This document shows positions 1-5,796 of a stretch of 5,796 nucleotides of DNA, one piece after another. The notes under the pieces are model-generated. The model was given only the letters and a program-made list of their open reading frames with translations. It made no database searches and was not told where the DNA came from. The stretch is from Myxococcales bacterium (GTDB lineage Bacteria > Myxococcota > Bradymonadia > REDH01), in contig JAGWVZ010000253.1 in NCBI GenBank assembly GCA_018970625.1, positions 1 to 5,796 of the forward strand, given 5' to 3'. Position numbers and translations under genes: made by a program. Positions within the stretch are counted from its first letter, which is position 1; the number at the start of each line of letters is the position of its first letter.

Positions 1-1313
1 GGGAGTTGCGGCCTGCATTTGGCGCTTTCGTACGCAACCGTGAGCGAAATACAGGAATGAGGGAGCAGATAGTTCTTTCCCTAAGCTACGGGCGCATAAT
101 CATCAAGCCGACCGACAAGCTTCATGGGCTTGTGCCCGAGTCATTCGAAACATATCAGATTGTCAACCCAGGTAACATCATTCTCCGGACGACTGATCTC
201 CAAAATGATCACAACAGCCTGCGCGTGGGTATCGTGAGAAATCGAGGGATCATCACATCGGCTTATTTGGCCTTGCGAGTGAACACCGGCGTCAGCTCCG
301 AGTTTGGGTTCCAAGTCCTAAACGTCTGGGACTCAAGCAAGGCAATTTATGGCTACGGGTCAGGCCTTCGTCAAAACTTGGATTTCTCCCACTTCAAGCG
401 AATGCCCGTGGCTGTTCCCCCACCCGACGAACAAGCCGCCATCGTAAAGTTCCTCGACTGGGCGAACGGCCGGCTGGAGCGTACAATTCGGGCGAAGCGG
501 AAGGTGATCGCCCTGCTCAATGAGCAGAAGCAGGCGATTATTCATCGCGCTGTTACTCGTGGTCTCGACCCGAATGTGCCGCTGAAGGATTCTGGTATTC
601 CGTGGTTGGGGGAGATTCCGGCGCATTGGGAGGTTGTTCGGATAAAGTGCCTATTACGTGAGATTGATGAACGGTCCGCTTCTGGTTCAGAGCAGCTTCT
701 GTCGATGCGCATGCATTATGGTTTAGTGCCTTTCGCGGACCACTTCACCCGCGCACCCCAAGCAGCCACTCTCATTGGTTTCAAAGTCGTCCGCGTTGGG
801 CAGTTGGTAGTAAACAGAATGCAGGCAGGCAATGGGGTGATTTTCGCGTCCAACCTAACAGGCTTGGTCAGTCCCGACTACGCCGTCTTCGACCCCATCG
901 CCGATGCCAATGTGTACTTTCTAAGTGAGCTGTTCCGTAGCCGAATTGTTCGAGGTTTGTTTCGCGCGGAATCGAAGGGACTTGGCACTGGAACCTCCGG
1001 CTTTCTCCGCCTCTATAATGACCGTTTCGGTGCAATCCATGTTGCCCTGCCACCATCTTCGGAACAACTCGCAATTCTCAGGGAACTGGATCAAGATTTA
1101 TCCGGTATGAATCTGACCATCTCCCGCCTCGAACGCGAGATCGAACTCCTGCGCGAATACCGCACCCGGCTCATCTCGGACGTGGTAACCGGCAAGCTGG
1201 ACGTTCGTGAGGCTGTGGCGGCGTTACCAGATGAGGAGACCCTGGACGTTATGTCAGATGATGCCGAGCTGAATGACGATGCCGAACCTCTGGATGAAGA
1301 GTTGGAACCATGA
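1..1313 (+). CDS. hsdS: Type I restriction-modification specificity subunit HsdS, 5' end outside window
   Basis: This is the DNA-recognition subunit of a type I R-M enzyme; it binds the two half-sites of the target and holds the HsdM and HsdR subunits. The frame is open to the left edge (first whole codon at 3), so the TTG at position 6 is not a credible start; perhaps 30-60 residues are missing. Counting from the codon at 6, residues 1-139 are the rest of TRD1 (SLSYGRIII, PESFETYQIV, LRTTDLQND, GIITSAYLAL). Residues 140-187 are the first conserved helical region (PPPDEQAAIVKFLDW, then KQAIIHRAVTRGLDP). Residues about 193-350 are TRD2, opening with KDSGIPWLGEIPAHWEV. Residues 351-400 are the second helical spacer (SSEQLAILRELD to LISDVVTGKLDV). 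The last ~27 residues are strongly acidic. The two TRD-plus-helix halves are the classic HsdS duplication. The stop overlaps the next ATG by 4 bases. The family call is secure; target specificity cannot be read from the sequence. Confidence 0.95.
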   Translation, partial: ELRPAFGAFVRNRERNTGMREQIVLSLSYGRIIIKPTDKLHGLVPESFETYQIVNPGNIILRTTDLQNDHNSLRVGIVRNRGIITSAYLALRVNTGVSSEFGFQVLNVWDSSKAIYGYGSGLRQNLDFSHFKRMPVAVPPPDEQAAIVKFLDWANGRLERTIRAKRKVIALLNEQKQAIIHRAVTRGLDPNVPLKDSGIPWLGEIPAHWEVVRIKCLLREIDERSASGSEQLLSMRMHYGLVPFADHFTRAPQAATLIGFKVVRVGQLVVNRMQAGNGVIFASNLTGLVSPDYAVFDPIADANVYFLSELFRSRIVRGLFRAESKGLGTGTSGFLRLYNDRFGAIHVALPPSSEQLAILRELDQDLSGMNLTISRLEREIELLREYRTRLISDVVTGKLDVREAVAALPDEETLDVMSDDAELNDDAEPLDEELEP

Positions 1314-2989
1314 ATATGGCAGACCGGATAGCGCTCATTGACCGCTTGCTGGCGATGCCGTCCGAAACGGAGTGGTTGGAGTTCAAGCGTCACAACCATG
1401 ACCCACAGGTGATTGGCGAGCGTTTGTCAGCCCTCGCCAATGAAGCGGCGCTGCATCATCAGCCGCACGGTTACCTCGTCTTTGGTATCGACGACGAAAC
1501 ACATGCAATTGTAGGCGCAACCCTGGACCCGTACACCGCCAAGGCCAAGGGCAACCAGGACTTGCTGGCATGGCTGGCAACACAGCTGGTGCCCAATCCC
1601 GGAGTTGAACCCTGGGTTGTCGAACATGGTGACGGGCGCGTTGTCGTGCTGGCCGTGGGACCGGCTCGTTACCAGCCCGTAGCGTTTGCTGGAGTTCCGT
1701 GGGTACGCGCAGGTAGCAGCACGATGCAACTCAGCAAGCACCCCGAGAAGGCGCGCATACTCTGGACGCTCGGCTACGACTGGTCTGCTGAAGTTGTACC
1801 CGGCGCCACACTCGATGATCTGGATCCAGATGCCATCGCAGCCGCGCGTGTGCAGTTTGCCACCAAGTACCCCCTACAGGCCGAAGCCGTCGACGGCTGG
1901 GACGACGCTACGTTTCTGAATAAGGCCCGCGTCTTGCGCCAGGGCGCAGTCACACGTACCGCAGTTCTACTTCTGGGGCGGCCAGAGTCTGCGACGCTGC
2001 TGGCGCCGGCGGTCGCTCGCGTATCCTGGATCCTGAAAGACAAAGACAACAAAGAGCTGGACTACGCGCATATTGACCCCCCTTTCCTGCTCGCGGGTGA
2101 GCGTCTTCTGCAGCGGGTGCGCAACCTCACCGTTCGGGTGCTGCCAGGTGGCACACTTTTCCCGGTAGAATTAAGCCAGTACGACCCTTGGGTGGTTCGC
2201 GAGGCCTTGCATAACAGCGTTGCCCACCAGGACTATCAGCGTCAGGGCCGCGTTACTGTCGTGGAATACCCCGACCGGCTGCTGCTCACGAACATGGCAG
2301 AATTTCTGCCGGGGAGCGTCCAGACGGTAATTGAACAGGATGCGCCTCAGAATATCTACCGCAACACGTTTCTGGCGCAGGCCATGGTTGGCCTTGGTCT
2401 TATTGACACGCAGGGAGGTGGGATCAAGCGCATGTTCGAGACACAGAGGCGGCGAGCCTTCCCATTGCCCGACTACGACTTGTCGCGTCAGGGCGAAGTG
2501 CGCGTCGACATACCTGGGCGTATCCTGGACGAACGGTACACTCGGCTCCTTATGCAGCAGCCGCAGCTCTCACTGGCTCACGTCATGTTGCTGGACCGAG
2601 TGCAAAAAGGCCGAAGCGTATCGCGTGACGAACACAAGCTGCTAAAAGCCGCCAATCTGGTCGAAGGCCGCTACCCAAACCTCTTCATTTCGGAAGTTGT
2701 TGCCCGAGCTACAGGCGATGCTGCGCGGCACATACGACAACGCGGTTTCGACAAGAAGTACTACATCGACCTGATTCTGGAGCTTATGCGGGTACATGGC
2801 CCTGTGACCCGCAAAGAGCTCGACGAGCTGCTGCTGTCCAAACTTCCGGAGAGTCTGACCGAGCAACAGAAGCGGGACAAGGTCCGAAATCTTGTTCAGG
2901 AGCTGCGTCGAAACGGCCACATTGTGAACCGGGGTCATCGTGGCGACCCGCAGTGGGTGCTTAATGATAGTGGGCTTGCTAAGCTATAA
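1310..2989 (+). CDS. AlbA_2 (Schlafen-like) / GHKL ATP-binding putative regulator embedded in the hsd operon
   Basis: This complete 559-residue protein resembles the COG2865-type 'putative transcriptional regulator / ATP-binding protein' family. Residues ~14-150 match an AlbA_2 domain: SETEWLEFKR at 18-27, GYLVFGIDD at 54-62, and PWVRAGSST at 130-138. Residues ~290-400 match the C-terminal GHKL-like ATPase module: an ExxxN N-box in REALHNSVAHQDY (E298, N302), DRLLLTN at 322-328, and a glycine-rich stretch DTQGGGIKRMF at 366-376 that replaces the commoner GTGI form. Residues ~480-556 look like a winged helix (ELMRVHGPVTRKELDELL, then VRNLVQELRRNGHIV). AlbA_2 domains are linked to nucleic-acid binding; ATP binding is inferred. 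The start at ATG 1310 overlaps the hsdS stop (ATGA) and has a weak GAAGAG at 1296-1301; ATG 1316, with GGAA at 1304-1307, is an alternative two codons in. Position between hsdS and hsdR suggests a role in controlling or assisting the R-M system, but the sequence does not prove it. Confidence 0.88.
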   Translation: MNMADRIALIDRLLAMPSETEWLEFKRHNHDPQVIGERLSALANEAALHHQPHGYLVFGIDDETHAIVGATLDPYTAKAKGNQDLLAWLATQLVPNPGVEPWVVEHGDGRVVVLAVGPARYQPVAFAGVPWVRAGSSTMQLSKHPEKARILWTLGYDWSAEVVPGATLDDLDPDAIAAARVQFATKYPLQAEAVDGWDDATFLNKARVLRQGAVTRTAVLLLGRPESATLLAPAVARVSWILKDKDNKELDYAHIDPPFLLAGERLLQRVRNLTVRVLPGGTLFPVELSQYDPWVVREALHNSVAHQDYQRQGRVTVVEYPDRLLLTNMAEFLPGSVQTVIEQDAPQNIYRNTFLAQAMVGLGLIDTQGGGIKRMFETQRRRAFPLPDYDLSRQGEVRVDIPGRILDERYTRLLMQQPQLSLAHVMLLDRVQKGRSVSRDEHKLLKAANLVEGRYPNLFISEVVARATGDAARHIRQRGFDKKYYIDLILELMRVHGPVTRKELDELLLSKLPESLTEQQKRDKVRNLVQELRRNGHIVNRGHRGDPQWVLNDSGLAKL

Positions 2990-3012
2990 CAAACACTCAG
3001 AGTCGATGGTTC

Positions 3013-3086
3013 TAGCAAAGCTCCTGCGTCCGGCTGTCCAGAAAGCCGTGCATTTCCGCGGCTCCGGCGCCTGCAGGCCTTTGCTA
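3013..3086. repeat. Inverted pair of TAGCAAAG
   Basis: TAGCAAAG at 3013-3020 is matched by its exact reverse complement CTTTGCTA at 3079-3086, leaving 58 bp between the arms. The match does not extend beyond 8 bp on either side. The same 8-mer recurs twice more on the + strand at 3122 and 3134, so this pair is better seen as part of a scattered motif family than as a single stem. The inner 58 bp contain a separate hairpin and a 10-bp palindrome. Confidence 0.6.
3044..3063 (+). other. GC-rich hairpin with a competing upstream partner
   Basis: AGCCGTG (3044-3050) can pair with CGCGGCT (3057-3063) across a 6-base loop, giving seven pairs including one G-U. The left arm's AGCCG can instead pair with CGGCT at 3031-3035 across an 8-base loop, so the two stems exclude each other. 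The hairpin lies about 55 bases after the regulator stop codon and has no T-run, so it is not an intrinsic terminator. It could be a transcript-stabilising or attenuator-like element, or chance in GC-rich DNA. Confidence 0.35.
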
Positions 3087-3109
3087 AAACTCCCCTTACA
3101 CGCGCAGTC

Positions 3110-3145
3110 TAGCAATGAAGTTAGCAAAGCCGCTAGCAAAGACCC
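3110..3145 (+). repeat. Short tandem array, 12-bp period, TAGCAA core (3 units)
   Basis: Three copies start exactly 12 bases apart at 3110, 3122 and 3134, reading TAGCAATG, TAGCAAAG and TAGCAAAG, each followed by four unrelated bases. Only the first eight bases of each unit are conserved, which looks more like spaced protein-binding sites (iteron-like) than recent slippage of a 12-bp unit. A peptide reading (SNEV-SKAA-SKDP) exists in one frame but that frame shows no gene. The binding role is inference. Confidence 0.6.
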
Positions 3146-3160
3146 GGTCTGTTTGCTCAC

Positions 3161-3177
3161 GGCCGACCACTTCGGCC
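3161..3177 (+). other. Small GC-rich hairpin
   Basis: GGCCGA at 3161-3166 pairs perfectly with TCGGCC at 3172-3177 around a five-base loop (CCACT). It is followed by CCCGGCGCCG rather than a T-run, so a rho-independent terminator is not supported. It may be a local RNA structure or chance. Confidence 0.35.
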
Positions 3178-3224
3178 CCGGCGCCGCACAACGCAATAAA
3201 ATCCGACGTTTACAAGAACACAGA

Positions 3225-3252
3225 TTGCTTGCTGGTTGCTTGATGAGTTGCT
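3225..3252 (-). repeat. Three TTGCT words at 11-12 bp spacing (AGCAA on the minus strand)
   Basis: TTGCT occurs at 3225-3229, 3236-3240 and 3248-3252, so the same AGCAA core as the array at 3110-3145 appears here in opposite orientation with nearly the same spacing. The first two copies extend to TTGCTTG. A further TTGCTTG sits at 3325-3331 as part of a 14-bp direct repeat (GTTGCTTGATGAGT at 3235-3248 and 3324-3337, 89 bp apart). Confidence 0.5.
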
Positions 3253-3277
3253 GCCGCTCGGGCTCAGTGGCCCGCCG

Positions 3278-3283
3278 TGGAGA
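3278..3283 (+). promoter_or_regulatory. Ribosome binding site for the small frame at 3292
   Basis: TGGAGA lies eight bases before ATG 3292. It is the reason for preferring that start over the in-frame GTG at 3277, which has no purine-rich sequence in front of it. Confidence 0.45.
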
Positions 3284-3291
3284 TCGACTTC

Positions 3292-3402
3292 ATGCACATT
3301 TTCAGCTACCTGGAAGACAAAACGTTGCTTGATGAGTACTGGCGTGGCAGCCTCGGCGATGCTCCCGCACAGTGCCTGATGATGGAGGACGCGCACACAT
3401 GA
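3292..3402 (+). CDS. Small 36-codon reading frame coupled to hsdR, unknown function
   Basis: The frame starts at ATG 3292 behind a TGGAGA Shine-Dalgarno and ends at TGA 3400-3402, overlapping the hsdR start codon as ATGA. The peptide begins MHIFSYLEDKTLLDEYWRGS and ends in LMMEDAHT; it is soluble-looking and acidic, with no membrane segment. Codon choice resembles the neighbouring genes. Two consecutive stops at 3241-3246 close the same frame upstream, so if this is the tail of a longer ancestral gene, that gene is broken. I do not recognise the protein. It may be a real small protein, a leader frame whose translation feeds ribosomes to hsdR, or the last piece of a decayed gene once lying between the regulator and hsdR. 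The position and overlap are seen; function is open. Confidence 0.45.
   Translation: MHIFSYLEDKTLLDEYWRGSLGDAPAQCLMMEDAHT
3384..3389 (+). promoter_or_regulatory. Ribosome binding site of hsdR
   Basis: GGAGGA at 3384-3389 is a near-ideal Shine-Dalgarno. It ends nine bases before ATG 3399 and supports that start. It lies inside the last codons of the small frame at 3292-3402. Confidence 0.75.
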
Positions 3403-5796
3403 CCACAGACATCAGCGAAAAGGGACTTGAATCTATCATCGTGCGAGCGATGACCGGTCATACCCACCTGTTGTCACCGCCCCATGAGGCCGTGGCCAAC
3501 TCGAACCCGGTCGCAGGTGGTACCGGATGGCTGCTGGGTAACCCAAAGCACTATGACCGCGAGTACTGCGTCGACCTGGTGCAGTTGCGGGGCTTTCTTA
3601 CCGCCACCCAACCGAAAGTCGCCGAGCATCTGTCGCTGGACACCGACACGCCCATTCGCCGCAAGTTTCTGGACCGGCTGTGCAACGAGATCGGCAAACG
3701 TGGGCTCATCGATGTGTTGCGCAAAGGCATTCGCCATGAGCAACACGCCGACATTCGATTGTTCTACGGCACTCCTTCGCCCGGAAACGCTCGCGCCGAG
3801 CAGCTTTACGCCCTGAACCGCTTCTCGGTGACGCGACAGCTGGCCTATAGCGCCGACGAAACACGCCATTCACTGGATTTGGGCCTGTTCATCAACGGAT
3901 TGCCCGTCGCGACGCTCGAGCTGAAGAATAGCCTTACCAGGCAGACCGTGACTGACGCGGTACAGCAGTACAAACGCGACCGCACACCCAAAGACAAACT
4001 CTTCGAGTTTGGCCGGTGCGTGGTGCACTTTGCCGTTGATGACCACGAAGTGCGCATGTGTACCGAGCTTTGCGGCAAAGACTCGTGGTTTCTTCCATTC
4101 AATCAGGGACACAACGATGGCGCAGGAAACCCACCCAACCCGAACGGCCTCAAAACAGAATACCTGTGGAGAGAGGTGCTCACTCCCGCGGGACTCACCG
4201 ATATTCTGGAAAATTATGCCCAGGTTACCGATGAGAAGGACTCCAGAACTGGCAAAACAAAGCGCCGTCAGGTGTGGCCCAGGTATCACCAGCTACGACT
4301 GGTTCGACAAGCGCTGCAGGACGTGCGCGAAAACGGCGTTGGCAAGCGGTACCTTGTTCAGCACTCGGCCGGCAGCGGAAAATCCAACTCCATTGCATGG
4401 CTGGCCCATCAGTTGATTGGGCTGCGCCGCGACGGCAAAGAAATCTTCGACTCTGTCATCGTGATCACAGACCGCCGAATTCTCGACAGTCAGCTGCAGG
4501 CGACCATCAAACAGTTCATGCAGGTTGGCGCCACCGTCGGCCACGCCGACCACTCTGGTGACCTGCGTCGCCTGATTGAGCAGGCAAAGAAAATCATCGT
4601 CTCTACCGTTCAGAAATTCCCACATATTCTGGACGAAATCAGCAGCGCTGCGGGCAAGACCTTTGCGATCATCATCGACGAAGCTCATTCCAGCCAGGGC
4701 GGCAGACACTCGGGCGCCATGAATCAGGCACTGCACTCATCCACGCCCACCAGTAGCGAGAGTGACGACAACACGCCCGACCCGGAAGACACCATCAACG
4801 CCGCGCTCGAAAAGCGAATGACCAGCCGCAAGCTGTTGTCCAACGCCAGTTACTTCGCGTTCACCGCCACACCCAAGAGCAAGACCCTGGAGATGTTCGG
4901 TGAGCCGCTGCCGGCAGATGCCGAGGGTAATATCGGGCATAAGCCCTTCCACTGTTACACCATGAAACAGGCAGTCGAAGAAGGGTTCATTCTGGACGTG
5001 CTAAAGTCGTATTTACCAGTCGAAAGCTACTACAGGCTGGTCACAAAAACAGAAGCAGACCCTGAGTTTGACACGAAGAGAGCGCGTAAAAAGCTGCGCA
5101 AATATGTGGAAGGTCATGGGCACGCCATTCGCGTGAAAGCCGAGATGATGGTCGACCATTTTCATGAGCAGGTATTGGCCCCGGGAAAGATTGGCGGCGA
5201 AGCACGCGCGATGGTGATTTGTAATGGCATCGAGCGCGCTACTGAGTATTTTCGCGCCTTTAATGCCTACCTTCTGGAACGCAAAAGCCCGTACAAGGCC
5301 ATCGTAGCGTTCTCGGGCGAGCATGACTTCGGCGACGGCAAGGTGACGGAAGCCGTTCTCAATGGCTTTCCCAGCAACGATATTGCCGACAATATCCGGA
5401 TGGATCCCTATCGCTTTCTGATTTGTGCCGACAAATTCCAGACGGGCTATGACGAACCGCTGCTGCACACCATGTATGTGGACAAGCCTCTCGCCGGTAT
5501 CAAGGCAGTGCAGACGTTGTCGCGCCTGAATCGCGCCCACCCGAAGAAATATGACTGCTTTGTGCTGGATTTTCAGAACAACGCCGAAAGCGTGACGCAG
5601 GCTTTCCAGGACTATTACCGCACCACACTACTGGCCGAAGAGACCGACCCAAACAGATTGCACGACCTGCAGGCTTCGCTCGATAATGCCGAAGTGTATA
5701 CACCTGAGCACATCACTCACGTGGTCGAGCTTTTCCTGCGCGGCGCAGCAAGAACGGAAGCCGTTGATCCTGTTCTGGATGTTTGCGCCGCAATGT
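3399..5796 (+). CDS. hsdR: Type I restriction endonuclease subunit HsdR, 3' end outside window
   Basis: This is the motor and nuclease subunit: it uses ATP to pull DNA through the enzyme and cuts unmodified DNA away from the target. The frame has no stop from ATG 3399 to the right edge (799 codons); relatives are usually about 1000 residues, so roughly 200 are missing. The N-terminus (MTTDISEKGLESII) suits this family, and GGAGGA precedes it. The N-terminal nuclease core is D160 with E174-L-K176 in SLDLGLFI and VATLELKN, followed by AVQQYKRDR, where the usual QxxxY spacing is altered. Helicase motifs follow in order: Walker A AGSGKS 324-329, VIVITDRR 353-360, IIVSTVQKF 399-407, DEAH 427-430, TATP 489-492, KFQTGYDEP 679-687, and QTLSRLNR 705-712 with the arginine of motif VI. 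A hydrophilic Ser/Asp-rich loop lies at about 450-465. All catalytic residues in the covered part are present, so the gene looks functional. It overlaps the small frame upstream by 4 bases (ATGA). Confidence 0.95.
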   Translation, partial: MTTDISEKGLESIIVRAMTGHTHLLSPPHEAVANSNPVAGGTGWLLGNPKHYDREYCVDLVQLRGFLTATQPKVAEHLSLDTDTPIRRKFLDRLCNEIGKRGLIDVLRKGIRHEQHADIRLFYGTPSPGNARAEQLYALNRFSVTRQLAYSADETRHSLDLGLFINGLPVATLELKNSLTRQTVTDAVQQYKRDRTPKDKLFEFGRCVVHFAVDDHEVRMCTELCGKDSWFLPFNQGHNDGAGNPPNPNGLKTEYLWREVLTPAGLTDILENYAQVTDEKDSRTGKTKRRQVWPRYHQLRLVRQALQDVRENGVGKRYLVQHSAGSGKSNSIAWLAHQLIGLRRDGKEIFDSVIVITDRRILDSQLQATIKQFMQVGATVGHADHSGDLRRLIEQAKKIIVSTVQKFPHILDEISSAAGKTFAIIIDEAHSSQGGRHSGAMNQALHSSTPTSSESDDNTPDPEDTINAALEKRMTSRKLLSNASYFAFTATPKSKTLEMFGEPLPADAEGNIGHKPFHCYTMKQAVEEGFILDVLKSYLPVESYYRLVTKTEADPEFDTKRARKKLRKYVEGHGHAIRVKAEMMVDHFHEQVLAPGKIGGEARAMVICNGIERATEYFRAFNAYLLERKSPYKAIVAFSGEHDFGDGKVTEAVLNGFPSNDIADNIRMDPYRFLICADKFQTGYDEPLLHTMYVDKPLAGIKAVQTLSRLNRAHPKKYDCFVLDFQNNAESVTQAFQDYYRTTLLAEETDPNRLHDLQASLDNAEVYTPEHITHVVELFLRGAARTEAVDPVLDVCAAM

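Larger units (their letters stand above)
2990..3291. other. Gap between regulator gene and hsdR region, no convincing gene
   Basis: No reading frame here has a recognisable domain or a believable start. The frame of the upstream gene hits its stop at 2987-2989 and then meets further stops near 3107-3135. The stretch is not featureless: it carries most of a cluster of AGCAA/TTGCT words in both orientations, a 12-bp tandem array, a perfect 10-bp palindrome GCCTGCAGGC at 3069-3078, and two GC-rich hairpins, each described separately. There is no hairpin followed by a T-run, so no intrinsic terminator after the regulator gene is supported; transcription may read through into hsdR. Either a control region or the eroded remains of a lost gene would fit. 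Confidence 0.6.

Noticed and set aside
6..8. TTG at position 6 as the hsdS start.
   Set aside because: The frame is open to the window edge, the opening of TRD1 is missing, and no ribosome site can be assessed; the gene clearly begins upstream.
2985..3110. Integron attC site, suggested by TATAACAAACACTCA just after the regulator stop.
   Set aside because: There is no matching GTTRRRY core at the far end and no paired simple sites of the required arrangement; the likeness is limited to the first bases.
3174..3202. Promoter for hsdR with -10 TAAAAT at 3197-3202.
   Set aside because: The hexamer is a fair -10, but no -35-like sequence sits at 16-18 bp spacing, so it is not supported as a sigma-70 promoter.
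2940..3332. A 130-codon + strand frame covering the gap, beginning at a GTG inside the regulator gene.
   Set aside because: It has no recognisable domain, no convincing ribosome site, cysteine- and arginine-rich low-quality composition, and it overlaps the real 3' end of the regulator gene in another frame.
2984..3396. Two minus-strand frames of 70 and 79 codons opposite the gap.
   Set aside because: They show no domain, no good ribosome site and no homology I can recognise; they look like shadows in GC-rich DNA.
5013..5540. A 175-codon minus-strand frame opposite hsdR.
   Set aside because: The + strand carries a motif-complete hsdR across the same bases; the antisense frame has no recognisable domain.
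3399..5796. Possible frameshifted or broken hsdR, because no closed reading frame spans this region.
   Set aside because: Codon-by-codon translation from ATG 3399 gives an uninterrupted frame to the right edge with all expected motifs; only the window boundary removes the stop.

Overview
The window holds most of a type I restriction-modification locus, all on the + strand: the 3' part of hsdS (specificity subunit), a complete gene for an AlbA_2/GHKL-type ATP-binding, probably nucleic-acid-binding regulator, a gap of about 300-400 bp, and the 5' four-fifths of hsdR (restriction and translocation subunit). hsdM is not in the window and would be expected upstream of hsdS. Base composition is moderately GC-rich, codon use is proteobacterial in style, and ATGA stop/start overlaps are used. 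This fits a free-living proteobacterium (gamma or beta most likely), but nothing here fixes the genus.

Layout. Positions 1-1313 encode HsdS without its N-terminus: the frame is open to the left edge, so the gene starts outside. At 1310-1313 it overlaps the next gene by four bases (ATGA), so HsdS and the 559-residue AlbA_2/GHKL protein (1310-2989) are almost certainly co-transcribed and translationally coupled. From 2990 to about 3291 there is no convincing gene. This stretch has a striking over-representation of the core AGCAA/TTGCT, including four copies of TAGCAAAG and a short 12-bp-period tandem array, plus two GC-rich hairpins. A 36-codon reading frame (3292-3402) with its own Shine-Dalgarno then overlaps the hsdR start by another ATGA. 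hsdR starts at ATG 3399, is uninterrupted, and runs off the right edge at 5796 with 799 codons present.

How the genes work together. HsdS sets the bipartite target sequence through two target-recognition domains. With HsdM it forms the methyltransferase. Two HsdR subunits add ATP-driven DNA translocation and PD-(D/E)XK cleavage of unmodified DNA. The AlbA_2/GHKL protein is an extra gene inside the operon. Proteins of this architecture occur in type I R-M and other defence loci and are usually annotated as putative transcriptional regulators; its role here is unknown. The gap with AGCAA repeats lies between the regulator and hsdR, where a control region acting on hsdR alone could sit, but no strong promoter is visible. 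The most unusual material is the repeat-rich gap and the coupled small frame before hsdR; the enzyme genes themselves look ordinary and intact.
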